DNA of 64,000 nt from Diogma glabrata (Eukaryota > Arthropoda > Insecta > Diptera > Cylindrotomidae). The position numbers and the translations under genes were made by a program. Each line of letters begins with the position of its first letter. The first letter of the stretch is position 1. Location: positions 109,076 to 173,075 of the forward strand of contig CAVNZG010001019.1 in assembly GCA_963693315.1 (NCBI GenBank), written 5' to 3'. The notes beneath the pieces are model-generated. The model searched no databases and was not told the DNA's origin. It saw only the letters and a program-made list of their open reading frames with translations. Shown in pieces: positions 34,109-46,870 of this stretch.

Positions 34109-35818
34109 AAATACCTTTTAAGACCTAGGTCTAGACCTAGGTCCCACAACAACTGGCGTTCTAAGGTGTTGATGAACGCTTTCTTTAAACCTCTGCGGGT
34201 TGAAGCCACCTCACACTAAGGATTCCGGCAAACTCTTCCATTTGTATGCAGTTCGGAAAAAGAAGTCTTTCTGCGATCTGCCAGTATGACAGCGTAGGAT
34301 CTCGACCGTTTGACTGGTTGCGGTAGCCGATTGTCGAGCGGAACGGGGATAAGAATAGGTTTGAGGCATGATGCTGTTGATTTCATCTGAGCACTGTTGA
34401 TGACGATATTTGTAAAAAAACAACGAGGTCAGCAACAGTGCGACGATGTTGTAGAGAATCAAGTTTTAATGCCAAAGTTCGATCACCCACAATTCGTATA
34501 GCCCGCTTTTGAACAGAGTTCAAAAGGGCCAAGATGGAAACAGAAGCAGCACTCCAAACTTGACAACAGTACTCCATACAGGGACGAATATAGGACTTAT
34601 AAACATGGAGCAATTGGTATGGAGTGAAAAATTTTTTGCATCTATTTAGGAGGCCGAGTTTTTTAGACGCGCTTTTTGCCATCGCCATTACATGATCGTT
34701 CCATAGTAGGTCATTTGAAACTGTGACACCCAATAAACGAATGGTTTTCCGTTCACCTATTGGTTCATCACACATACTGAATAAAATATCTTTGGGGAGC
34801 TCGGTCTTTGATCTGCAAACAATCAACAGCTGTGTTTTGGTAGATTTGAAATTGACCAGGTTTTGGTTCCCCAGTCGGCGACTTTTTTTAGGTCTTTATT
34901 CACGTTTATAGCAGCGTCTCTCCGGGCAGGATTAAATCGTTCGTGAATTTTACCTTTCGAAGGAAGGGGCTCGAACGACTTGTGCAGAGTACTATCATCT
35001 GCAAAACTATTTATTGGGTGATTTTCAACAATTCGTTGATATAAATCAAAAATAGGGTTGGGGACAATACTGAGCCTTGGGGTACACCAGCGTTAATTAG
35101 TTTAGACTCAGAAGAAAATCTTTCTAAGTAGACTGAAATGTATCGGTCGGATAGAAAATTTTGAATCAGCTTCACAATATTGGGATGAAAACCATACGCA
35201 ACGAGCTTGTTGATCAAGTTGGAATGCCAGACTCGATCGAATGTCTTGGAGATGTCTAATGCGATAAGGTATGTCTCACCACCTTTATCAAGTATGCTGT
35301 TCCAGCAATACGCTACATAGTTTAATAGATCGGTGGTTGATCTTTTGTTTCGAAAACCGTATTGGCTGTCGGCTATTAAATGATTTGTTTCCAGAAATTT
35401 TGAAATGTGTGTATTAATATAATACTCGTAGACTTTGGATAGGACCGATAGCAAAGCTATTGGCCTCTAATTTGAGATATCGGATTTTGGTCCCGTTTTG
35501 GGGACGGGCTGGACATTGGCCAACTTCCAGCACGAGATAAATATACCAGATTTGTAGGATTGGTAGAATATTTTAGTCAAAGTTGGTGCAAGTTCTTACG
35601 AAAAGGTTTTTAAAATGATGGGTGGAATGTTATCCATTCCTGAGGCTTTGTTGATGTTTAACCCCTTTAAATGTTTGGCGACTATTTTGGGTTTGAAGTG
35701 AAATTCATTCATATTAACTCCTGAAGACTGGATTTGGGGTATTTCTTTAGGAGTTTCCAAAACAGTGGAGTTCAGAGCAAAGCGTTCAGCGAACAAGCTA
35801 GCTTTCCTTGCAGGATTA
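34109..35818 (-). pseudogene. LINE-A copy 5, RT and C-terminus, 5' truncated
   Basis: Continuation of the copy whose tip is at 27769-27820. The 3' palindrome at about 34119-34140 is perfect over 22 bp. Minus-strand translation gives LLNYVAYCWNSILDKGGETY, ALDISKTFDRVW, GVPQGSVLSPTLFLIYINEL and, after frameshifts, the KSYIRPCMEYCCQVW and YRHQQCSDE blocks. In motif A the usual SKAFDR reads SKTFDR. The match ends abruptly at about 35818 within the region just upstream of the RT core, so the endonuclease is missing. Confidence 0.85.
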
Positions 35819-37914
35819 TTTGTAACGAGTACAAAATTCTAAATTTCAAATTGGCAATTGATAGCCATATTAATCATTAAAATCATCCATGTTAGTATAA
35901 GTGTGTTTGTTTCATTAATAAATCGTTTTTAACTTTTATTGCCTCTTTATCAATGATTTGCATTATCTAACGTAATAATTTTTTTGCTAACGTATATTTA
36001 TTAAACGAAATAAAAAAATAAATTATAACTTTAATCAACTGTTTGTGCTGTTTTGTTGTTCAGATTTAATTTAAAATTGTATGTAATTAAAATACATGTA
36101 GTTTGATGACATTGTGAAATTTATATACCTAAGATAGTAATTCATAGTATTAAGTAAGAGATAATCAATTTAAGAAGATTTGCAATGCAATAAGCCAATG
36201 AGTTGATGTGAGAGCTGAAAATATTCTGTTCCAAGCAAGCCATTGATGTTGTACAGCACGGTTTGAAGAAATATATTATGTGACATATTCAACTAGATCC
36301 ACCGAATACCCAAGTTAGAAGACAACGATATAAATATAATTGAAATTGTTTTACTGGGTTATTCAAACCGGTGTAAAAATCAGAAAAGGTATAAAAACGT
36401 TTGCCTTAAATATAACGAAAAGCAGCCAACTAAGAAAAGTAAAATTTATTTAAAATGAAAAGTCAAGTTTGGAGAAAATTGAAAATGAAATGGAGAGACG
36501 TGATTTGTAGAATTGGTGAGCTTGAGAAATTAGCAAATATTATTTGGTCTATTTTGATCTGGCATTTTGGCGAGGAAGGACCTACCACTGTTTGTTGATT
36601 ATATATTTTGGATAATGGATGGGCCAATTAGCATGACTTGGAGAAGGAATTAAAACAACAAATTCAACAATTAATACAACGGCATGCAAATACAATAAGT
36701 TTGAATGGACTATTTTGGGCTCATTTGGAACAGGATATCATCAAGAACAAGAAGCAGATCATTGGCAAATCAAAGGATAAGACTGGTATTGTTTTTTTAT
36801 TAATAAAATTATATATTAAGATCTCATAAAAATCAATTTGTGTAAAATATTATTAGTGCATGCATAAATTTATAAAGTTAAATTATTAAATTATTGAGCT
36901 AATATAAATTAACACGAAGAAATCATTAAGCCTAAATTTTGTGAATCTTTTTAAATTTCTGTTTTTTTGTTAATAAAGTAAAATCAAATGTATATTTGTT
37001 TGTGATTTTCGTAATAGTTTGAGAAACAGTGAAAGAAAGAAGTAGACACTTCTGGAATATGGTAAGCAAGGCTCTGTCTTCCCACATCTAAAAATATAAT
37101 ATAGCGTGCACCAAAGGGCCACGTTATATTTGGCATCCCTTGTGGGGACGATTACAAGCAGAAAAAACAACATCTTTGCTAAGCATATTCTAGAAGTGAA
37201 CAAGTTTCTTTAATTTTACTGTGGTTTTGTGCAAATTATATATGTGCATGCTATTGTATAGTTGTATTAAGTCTTGTGTTGTATTTTATGTTTAGGTTGT
37301 GAAATTAGTGTTATAAATAATTTATTAAGTGAAAAAATTGTAGAAGTACACGTGCAAATATTTTTAAATAAGGTGGTAGTGAAAAGTAGTGAAAAATAAT
37401 TTTGTATTGTGAGTAGTTAGTAATTTAGTAAACCATTAACAAACCATTTAGCAAACCAATTTAATAACAGTCAGGTGAGTGATTTTATAAGAAAAGTTTT
37501 CTGTAATGTTATTATTAAATTGATGAACTGTGGTTAAAATATTTCTAATAAATTTTATATTCTCCGATTATCAAAAAAAAATTTTTAAATAAAGTTTATT
37601 GCATTGATGGCATATACTTACCTACATGAATTAGTTAAATAAATAAAAGATTTCATTAAAATATAATAGTTGTTATTACTTAATTAATAAAGCGGTTCTT
37701 GTTTTCCTTGGTCTGTTTCGCAAATAATTTTGGGTTTTAATAATTTGTGATTTTGTTTTCTTGGTTTAAATAATAAAGTGATTGAAAAAGGAAATCATAA
37801 ATTGAGTTATATGGAAGCGTACTAGATAGTTCTCATTTATTTTTGTGCTAAAGTGTATTCGCTAGTGATTAAAAACGAATTAGGTTACGCATACGCAGAT
37901 CAATTTATTGTATA
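35819..37914. other. AT-rich leader upstream of gag; possible LTR or leader, unresolved
   Basis: The LINE-A match stops and sequence opening TGTAACGAGTAC starts. The phrases CATTTTGGCGAGGAAGGACC (about 36564) and ATTTGGCATCCCTTGTGGGG (about 37128) resemble LTR-retrotransposon primer-binding regions. CAG|GTGAGT at 37472 is a good splice donor. I found no second LTR downstream, so a 5' LTR cannot be proven. A 63-residue Lys/Gln-rich frame at 36638-36829 has no recognisable motif. Confidence 0.35.
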
Positions 37915-39768
37915 ATGCCGCGAAAACTTTCTTGGCTCAACTTCGAGCCGGTTCACCTAGAACCCGAAGAAATAGAGTATGAATTATCGATTAGAAATAT
38001 CCGTGGGTTATCTTCACTAAGAGAAGAGACAATGGCAATACGGATTGCGTTACAAAAGGAAATTAAAGGTGAGCTGGCAGTTCCTTCCGCAGCGTCATTG
38101 GGTCTAGAAAACGAGTTATCCAAGGCAAAATTAGCGCTAAACAACATTCGGTCGATTTACAATGCGGCTGTTCAGTCAAAGGATTATGATTGTCTGCGGC
38201 AGCTTAAATCCAGAGCAGCTGCGTGGATTAACCGACTGCATAGAATTGAAAATGGTTGTTTTAATGATCCTGATAGATTGGTGGAGAACTTAGTAGAAAC
38301 ATACGATATGCTTGCTAATAGTGAGTCAGCAGGAATTGAGAATTTAAGCACTAATGGTGAAAGACTACGCAACATAGAACCTGATCAACCAATGGGAAGT
38401 CAAAATGGAAGTAGTGGATTGGGTATAGCTACAAGTTTTGAACACGAGTCCGCCGTACAACGATCCCCGATGGGACGCGGACGAGGTAAAAGATACAGTC
38501 AGCCAGGATTTAGTGGTGCGCTTGATTCTAAAGCGCAGCCTGAGTATTCACAGGAACTACATAATGCTTGCATAAGGATTTTGGAGCGTTTCAGATTTAT
38601 GAAGATAAGCGAATAGACGAAGCTGAAAAATATAAAATTAGGGTAAATCGATCGAGTAATATCCATAGGTGGAAGATAACTTTTAGTGGAGATGGAAATG
38701 GGTTTTCTTTAAGCGAGTTCTTGTCTAGGCTTCAGATTTTTGCCAGAGGAGAAGGAGTCAGTTCCGAGCAGCTATTGGTGAACGCACATTACTTACTTTC
38801 AGGGAAAGCGGAAAAATGGTATTGGAGCAATGTGGATGGATTTCGGGACTGGCAGAGTTTGGTTGAAGATGCAAAACGAGAATTCCCTCCTAGGAACTAC
38901 GATTTTTTTTTTGCAAGAAGAAATGAATAGCAGGTTACAGGGAAAAACAGAGCCATTTTCTACATTCATTACGGATATGAAAACGTTGTTCCAGAGATCA
39001 GTACCGTCCTTGGACGAAAATTTCAAAATATATATAGTACGGAAAAACATGTTACCCGAATACGCTTTTCCTTTGGCAACTACCAACATTGAATCACTGG
39101 AACACTTGATAGACCTCTGTCGTCGTTTAGATGAAACGAAACTGTTAGTGGAGCGAAGGATGAGTTCGTCTTATTATAACAATACAGCATTCGTGGATAA
39201 TTAGCATTCGCCTTAATGTTTTCCTCAGTGGATGTCTAGGGAAGAAACTCGCAGAGCAAGCTGCGCAAACGATGGCTTTAGAGAAACTCAACATTTTGTG
39301 GCACCCAATGCACATCGAAGGGATAATACGAACATGAGAAACCTGGGAACAAACGGTAGGCAATTCATTAGTGGAAGAAACAGAGAAAACAATTTATTTG
39401 TTGTAGAACACCCGGTAGGAGAAACTACAGATGAACATTACCCAGCTCAACAGGGTACCAGCTATAACCAATCATGGAGAGGATCTAGGCACTTCAGAAG
39501 ACCAGAGGGATTATGTGATAGAAGAGTAGAACGTAGCAGTGGTCCTGCAAATGCAGCCGGATGCTGGAATTGTAACATTGTAGGACATAAATATAAGGAT
39601 TGCCGAAGACCACAAACAGGGATATTTTGTTTTTATTGTGGTAGTGATGGGGTTACAACAAAGATTGCGTCGCGTTATAGGAGAACAGTTCCCAACTTTT
39701 ACTGCGCGTTATATGGAAAACGCGTTTTAAATGTACCGCGTTATTTGAGAGTTGACTGTAAAATGTAA
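37915..39768 (+). pseudogene. Ty3/gypsy-type Gag with SAP-like N-terminus, frameshifted
   Basis: First segment 37915-38616: MPRKLSWLNFEPVHLEPEEI opens a short helical LEPEEIEYELSIRNI element that looks like the SAP-like start of many insect Gag proteins. Then a shift near 38590 gives a capsid-like region (RWKITFSGDGNGFSLSEFLS, SSEQLLVNAHYLLSGKAEKW). A second shift at a T-run near 38908 gives NSRLQGKTEPFSTFI, LPEYAFPLA and LIDLCRRLDE. Two stops near 39202 and 39214 precede a basic region and a zinc knuckle CWNCNIVGHKYKDC with a second partial CFYC. No protease or RT follows; the frame ends at 39768. It is either a stranded gag or a decayed domesticated gag. Frameshifts argue against present function. 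Confidence 0.75.
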
Positions 39769-40771
39769 AGGGTCCAGGATTATTGGTTGCCTTGTAACAG
39801 ACCCCTGGTTTGCCACCATAAATGCATTCGATATATGTTTGTATGTTTGCAAAACTTGATTTAATTGCTACCATAAATGTATTTATGTATGGATATGTAT
39901 ACAAAACTCAGTTAAATTAATTCCGTTTAGTAGATAAAAAATCAAAAAAATTAAAGATTTTGGGATTATTACAATTTTTATTTTATTTCGGTTAAGTCGA
40001 ATTATTCAATTTATTGTCAATTATGTGGAAACTAAAATTAAAGAAAAATAAATTTTTTGAGCATTTCTTTATTTAATTGAATATTTAATATGTATTATGA
40101 TTAAACCAACAAAAACAAAAGAAAAATTTGCAAAATTAGTTTTGTTATAAAAATTAAATTACAGTTAGTCATAATTATTGGGGTTATTTAATTGTGAAGA
40201 AAAAATAGAGTTAGAAAGAAATAACCAAACCTGTAAATTAAGGTAAAATTGAACTAGAAAATTTAGTGGATTGATCTGTTAAAATTAAAATCATTAAATT
40301 ATTTAAATTTCAATTATCAAGTTTTTTTAATTAAACGGAATCATCTTAAAAAATAAGTTGCCGTAAACTTGCAGTTAACAGCAAACAAAAATATTAAAAT
40401 ACAATACTACGAATCATATACCATATTTGGATGAAAAGTTTTTAGCCATCAACTTGTTCATAATTTAAGTTTGCAGTTATTAACAAATATTTGGATTAAA
40501 CAAAACAACCACAAATATTAAAATACAATATTACGAATGAAGATATACCATATTTGGATGAGAAATTCTTAACCATCAACTGTTCCATCATTTAAGTTGT
40601 TAATGTTTGCAGCTATTAACAAATATTTGGATGCAACAAAACAAAAGGATAATGCAATCACAATATTACAATTTACAATAGACCAAAGTCAAATGAAAAA
40701 TTATTCAACACAACAGCAAGTTAAAATTTTTTATTATTACATATTACATTTGAATATATATTTTCTATATG
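39769..40771. other. AT-rich DNA with a ~120-bp tandem pair
   Basis: No gene. 40385-40505 and 40506-40640 share AAATATTAAAATACAATA, ACCATATTTGGATGA, GCCATCAACT-like and ATTAACAAATATTTGGAT blocks. The phrase ACCATAAATG occurs twice at 39820-39885. Confidence 0.5.
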
Positions 40772-41385
40772 TCAAGAAAACTCGGCCTCCTCAATAGATG
40801 TAAAAAATATTTTACTTCGCATCAATTACTCCACATTTATAAGTCCTATATTCGTCCCTGTATGGAGTATTGTTGTCAAGTTTGGGGCGCTGCATCTGTT
40901 ACTATCCTGGCTCTTTTGGACTCTGTTCAAAAGCGAGCTATACGAATTGTTGGTGATCGAGATTTAACATCAGATCTTGATTCCCTGCAACATCGTCGCA
41001 CTGTTGCTGATCTCGTTGTTTTTTATAAATATCGTCACCAGCAGTGCTCGGATGAAATCAGGTCCATAATGCCTCAGACATATGTTTTTCCCCGTTTTAC
41101 TCGTCAATCGGTTTGTGCGGGCGGTCGAACTGTCGAGATTACTCAATGTCATAGTAATAGAATGCAAAGGGAAATTCAATTTCTTTGTGCGTACATCGTA
41201 CACATGGAATGCTTTGCCCGAATCAATAGTCTCGAGTGCCTTCAATCCACAAACATTTAAAAAAAGCGTCCACCTATACCTCAAGACGCATGTTGTTGTG
41301 GGACCTACGTCTTAAAAGGTATCTATGTGTTGTTGTGACACATTTTGTAATTTCTACTACACAACACTTTTTATTAAAAAAAAAA
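40772..41385 (+). pseudogene. LINE-A copy 6, 3' end only
   Basis: Begins with RKLGLLNRCKKYFTSHQLLH and YKSYIRPCMEYCCQVWGAAS and follows the family C-terminus in one frame to about 41100, then shifts. The 3' end has the ATGTGTTGTTGTGACACAT hairpin and a poly-A at 41372-41389. It lacks most of the 22-bp palindrome (GGGACCTACGTCTTAAAAGG instead). More diverged than copies 1, 5 and 7 and with synonymous-looking changes. Confidence 0.8.
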
Positions 41386-41699
41386 AAAAATATCTTCTTT
41401 CAAAATTAACTAACTAGTGTTAGATAAAAATACTGTAACTTTTGATTTTTTTTCTAATTATTATGATTTTCGAATTAAATATTATAACGTAATGCAAAAA
41501 AATATGATATAATTCTTAGTTTTTGTGTGAGTGAAGAATTAGTGAGTTAGAATGGGAACGGTGGTAATTTAGTCGTCATACAGAAGGCAGTACAAGTGAA
41601 CCGAAATCCACGACCAGAAATACCTCTCCTACTGAGCTGGAAGCAACGACGACATCTAGAGGTTCACAATTTGTTTTGGTCTGTCTTAAATAAATTTTA

Positions 41700-41990
41700 G
41701 TTTTGTTTTCGAGGTTAACATAATTACCGCGTAGCAGCCTCCCGATCAAAGTTTAAATAAATTAATATCTTAGTTTTTTCACCATTTAAGTTCAAATGAT
41801 TGATATTAAACCATGCTTGAAGCGTATTTCAATCGGCTCGAATATATCGGAGAATTATGTCAATGGTGTTGACAGAGAATTTTACCACAACATCATCTGC
41901 AAAAATCTGAATTATTCCTTTAGTTTTAACTTTACAAATCTCTTTGATTAAAATATTAAATAGAAGTGGTACAGCAGTCGAATTGTACCA
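41700..41990 (-). pseudogene. LINE reverse transcriptase relic (motif C region)
   Basis: Minus-strand translation from 41977 reads VPLLFNILIKEICKVKTKGI, then IQIFADDVVVKFSVNT, then after one stop NTLQAWFNINHLNLNGEKTK. PLLFN, FADD and the W...N.L.LN..KT block are motif B end, motif C and the following segment of LINE RTs. It is too short to assign to a clade, and differs from LINE-A and the CR1-like element. Flanks 41386-41700 show nothing definite. Confidence 0.6.
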
Positions 41991-44239
41991 TGTGGCCTAT
42001 TTATGTATAGTCTAAATATTTTGTAATTTTTTACTTTGGTCATAGACAAATAATATTATTGTTTGGTGCTTCTACGCACGTTACCAAACAAATATAAATT
42101 ATTTATCCTAATTCATGATCACATAAAAAATGAAAAGGGATTAGATATAATATAACAAGAAAATTGTCTATACAAGATTTGATTTTGATTGCATATAACC
42201 AGCATGACCTGAATATTTAACAAGTAAATCTTTTCAAAATAAAATAAATAAATATCCTACCTGATGCTCTTTTTTTCCTCTCTCGTTATTTTTGGTTCAT
42301 TTTAAATTGGTTCTTCCTCCCTCTAATTTTTTGATGTTATTTATTTATCTTTTCGAACTTTTCGACTTTAATTCAAAATTGTCTATGCATTATCAATTCC
42401 AATTGGATAAATATCAAATCTTTATTTTTATTTCAATCAAAAACTAATTTCGTTACGTGAATATTGAATGAATTGAATGAAAATCGTTTTCGAAATCAAA
42501 TTTATGTACAATTTAATTCATTTGGATAACAAACTACTACTAAGTATATTGTAGCAACAGCCAACAAGGCAAACTCATTAAAACAATGTCAAAAATTCAA
42601 TTTTTTTTAAAATATTGTGTAATATCCTTATATCCTTGTTATAAATTGTAAATACTCAATAATTTCACATTTTTATACATGAAAATAGACGAGCAAAAAA
42701 TATACTTTTTTGTGTAAAATATGTAGATATTGTGATTTATTGGTTATGTGCTTTTTTATATTTACATTTTGTTTGTTATTTATGATTGAATATAGCTTGT
42801 ATGAACAAGAAATTTTATTCTTGAATTGAACATAATATAATTTTATTTATTGAACAACAAAATTGAAAATATGTTGAAAGAGATAAAGAAATTTGAAATT
42901 TTGAAGAGCTTTTAAGTATGAGAAGAAGAAAAACGTATTTCAGTCAACTCACGTTTTATCTCATAACAAATTTTCAAACCATAAAAGCTAGCCTATTAAG
43001 CTTATTTTCTACATATTAATAAAACATTAGATTTGTCTTTTATAAGAAAACCGTTCTATTAAAAATTCAAAATATTCATGGAATATAAATATTTTTTAAG
43101 CGAACTTTATCTCATCATATAGCTATTATCACGATCACAAAATTGTTACTTCATTCTCATTATTATTTATTTATATTTTTTTTTTGTTAAATAAAGTAGA
43201 CATAACTAAAATATAACAATTTTCTTATAGTTATAAATAATTAAGGCATTTTCACATATATGTATTGTAAATATATGAAATGTTTTTTCATACAAGAATG
43301 AAAAATAACTTTGTCACGTAATCCATTTAATATCAAAACATGACACCAGAAGCAACAGTAAAACAACGATAACAACACACTAGCTAACAACAGTAACACA
43401 ATCCCATGCCTATTGAATTGAATCATCCTTTGTATTTTTTTTAGCTTTTTTTAAATAGATAAAAATTGGTAATAAAATTGTCACCGCATGTTATGAAATA
43501 TTCAAAAAATCCATTACAGCAGTACCGTATTTACTTATGTTGACGGTGCGGGTCGCACTTATGTTGAGTTTTTTATTATTTTTTAACCCATTCTAGTTAT
43601 TTATATTTAAACTAAACCAATTTTATTTAAAAACGGAACCCTTATACTTCGTTGTCTGTCCGCATTTCTACATAATCGATTTTTTCACAGACTCTAAGTG
43701 TTTATAAATAACGAACTTTCGAGCGAACACTCGAATTTTTGACACACATTTTTGATTTGCTTCAAAATGTTTACAGTGTAAGAAAGAATATAAAAAAGCC
43801 AGTCAATGATTTTTTCCTCGTAAATGTCAATAGCAATATCGATTAAAAATTGATCGGAATAATACACAAAATATAGTTTACTGTAGTCACTGATAGGACT
43901 TCGTAAAACATGAATAATAATTTGATTAAAATAAAAACACTTGTTCTTGTTTTGCAAAATAGTATTTGTTAATGTTTAACATAATATAAATAATTAAAAA
44001 TATTTAACTTAACCTTAACCGCTCAATCGACTTCGGTTGTTACACCATCTACGGGAGCTTACGAAACACAAACAGTGTTTCATCTCGTTACATCTCATTA
44101 AATATTATCAATGGTGCTCGTGGTAACTAAATGGTAATTCAATGGCACCACTTTGAAAATGGTTTCAATTGGGAAATATAGATTATCAATTCAAATTACA
44201 ATTCAATAATAATTAAAAAACAGTGAATTTCAAAATTTG
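41991..44239. other. AT-rich DNA, no gene seen
   Basis: Only low-complexity and dispersed-repeat sequence. 43621-43690 (AAAAACGGAACCCTTATAC, TCTGTCCGCATTTCTACAT, AATCGATTTTTTC) is the reverse complement of the repeat at 10918-11005. Confidence 0.5.
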
Positions 44240-44756
44240 ATAAAAAAAATTATGATGTTTCTTAAATTAAGTGTTTTTCATATAACTTTCATTTTCAACC
44301 TTCCCCCAATCTCACCCTCTTAAAATATAGAAAAATAATTATGTGACACTTCGCTAAATGGTTTAGAGTTTATGAAACTTCCTATCTTTGAGAATTTTTT
44401 CAAATTTTTCTGATAACTAAACTCGAAATTTTAATCAACTTTAAATTGCACTTTTTTGACAATAACTCAAAAACTGTGCACTGCAAGATTCTAAAAAAAT
44501 TACATATAATGTTTCTTAAATTAAGTGCTCTTTCATATAACACTCCACTTGTTTGGATCAAAAAATATTTTTCTCACCTTTCCCCAATTTTACCTCTCAA
44601 AAATCAATTCAATATACAGAAAAATAATTATGCGATCTTTGTGAAGTTAGCCCGTAATTCTATCCCGTAAAACAAGGAAAGTTTCATATGGTAATAATAT
44701 TAGAAAACTTTATGCTATCATGATAGTTTATTTGAGTTTTATTACGAAACAATGCC
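44240..44756. repeat. Diverged tandem duplication left of the palindrome
   Basis: TGTTTCTTAAATTAAGTG followed by TTTTCATATAAC and CCTT-CCCCAAT occurs at 44254 and at 44508. A second repeated pair, GAAGTTAG-CCGTAATT-TATCC, occurs at 44642 and 44941, a period of 299 bp that extends into the palindrome arm. Confidence 0.65.
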
Positions 44757-46870
44757 ATTTTACTTATTCATTAATTAAATTCAATTTTCAGTTAAAACTA
44801 ATTTTTATTCAAATAACCTATTTTAAAATGATTCCTCTAAAAATCTGCAACAAAACAATAACATCAACTACTTCAATTAATTTTGTTTTTACTATATGCT
44901 ACTCTCAGCCCGTTTTTTTCTGTCACGACAGTCGACAGTGAAGTTAGTCCGTAATTTTATCCATTGAAACAAGAAGAGTTTTATGTGGTAATAATTTTAG
45001 AAAATTTTATGTTATCATTATAGTTTATTTGGGTTTTATTGGGAAACAATGCTATTTACTTATTAGAATAGTAATAGAATCCCTGTGATAACTGCACAAA
45101 ATGGGTAAAAGATCAAGAATATAATATTTGATTTTTCCATTATCCGATTTCTGCGGAAAGCGGTTAAATCTAGATTATTTCTCAAAACTTTGGAGTAAAT
45201 TGTCATTTTTGAGAATTTTTCAGTGTAGCGATACAGACGCAAGTAGAATGAAAACTAGTTGCTGGCCGGCAGCTGTGGTACCTGCAAAAAACAGGTAAAG
45301 GTTCAATAATGTGTTATTTGATTTTTCTATTACCAAATATTTGCTCTGAAATCTGAATAAATTCTCCGAACTTTGGAGTGAATCGTCATTTTTTTTAGAA
45401 TTTTTCGATGTAGCGACACAGACGCTTTTGGCCTACAACTAGTTGCTGGCCGAGAACTGTGGTACCTGCAAGGTTTTGTTATATGTAATATGATTTTTTC
45501 ATTCCCAAATAACTGCTGTGAAATCTCAATAAATTCTCCGAAGTTTGGAGTAAATTGTCATTTTTGAGAATTTTGCATTGTGGCGTTACAGACCGGCCAG
45601 CAACTAGTTTGTAGCCCAAAAGCGCCTGTATCGCTTCAATAAAAAATTCTCAAAAACGACAATTTACTCCAAAGTTCGGAGAATTTATTCAGATTGCACA
45701 TCAGTTATTAGCTAATGAAAAAATCATATTACGTATAATAAAACCTTTGCATCTTTTGTGCAGGTATCTCAGTTCCCAACCAGCAACTAGTTGTATTCCA
45801 AAAGCGTCTGTATCGCTACAATGAAAAATTCTCAGAAATGACAATTTACTCCAAAGTTGGGAAAATTTATTCAGATTTCACAGCAGTTTTTTGGGAATGA
45901 AAAAATCATGTAACATACAATTGAACCTTCGCATTTTTTGTGCGTGTACCATAGTTCCCGGCCAGCAACTAGTTTGTAGCCCAAAAGCGTCTGTATCGCT
46001 ACAATGAAAAATTCTCAAAAATGACAATTTACTCTAAGTTCGGCGAATTTACTCAGATTTCACAGCAGTTATTTGGGAATGAAAAAATCATATTACATAT
46101 AATGAAACCTTTGCATTTTTACTGCAGGTACCACAGTTCTCGCCCAGCAACTAGTTTGTGGGCTAAAAGCGTCTGTGTCGCTACAATGAAAAATTCTCAA
46201 AAATGACAATTTACTCCAAAGTTCGGAGAATTGATTCTAATTTCAGAGCAGATATTTGGTAATAGAAAAATCAAATAACACATTATTGAACCTTTACATG
46301 TTTTTTGCAGGTACCACAGTTTACGGCCAGCAACTAGTTTTCATTCTACTTGCGTCTGTATCGCTACACTGAAAAATTCTCACAAATGACAATTTACTCC
46401 AAAGTTTTGAGAAATAATCTAGATTTAACCGCTTTCCGCAGAAATCGGATAATGGAAAAATCAAATATTATATTCTTGATCTTTTACCCATTTTGTGCAG
46501 TTATCACAGGGATTCTATTACGGTTATAGAATTCTGGGCTAACTTCACTGACAATTGAAATTAATTAATGAATAAGTAAATAGCATTGTTTCCCAATAAA
46601 ACCCAAATAAACTATAATGATAACATAAAATTTTCTAAAATTATTACCACATAAAACTCTTTTGTTTCAATGGATAAAATTACGGACTAACTTCACTGTC
46701 GACTGTCGTGACAGAAAAAAACGGGCTGAGAGTAGCATATAGTAAAAACAAAATTAATTGAAGTAGTTGATGTTATTGTTTTGTTGAAGATTTTTAGAGG
46801 AATCATTTTAAAATAGGTTATTTGAATAAAAATTAGTTTTAACTGGAAATTGAATTTAATTAATGAATAA
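44757..46870. repeat. 2.1-kb palindrome built of ~180-bp units
   Basis: Sequence left of about 45593 recurs as its reverse complement to the right. The outer marker ATTCATTAATTAAATTCAAT at 44768 matches the complement at about 46850, and the TGTCACGACAGTCGACAGT block at 44921 matches 46697-46715. Inside, units with GCGTCTGTATCGCTACA, TGACAATTTACTCCAAAGTT and CAGCAACTAG run head to tail, about three on the left and five on the right, so the arms are unequal. LINE-A copy 7 abuts the right end. No coding frame is shared by the units. Confidence 0.9.

Noticed and set aside
35819..36565. Complete 5' LTR (TGTAAC start, ending before a GGCGAGGAAGG phrase)
   Set aside because: No matching second copy lies downstream of the gag, so an LTR cannot be shown from this window.
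36638..36829. Small Gln/Lys-rich protein gene
   Set aside because: 63 codons with no recognised motif, in a region of uncertain retroelement leader; composition alone does not support a gene.
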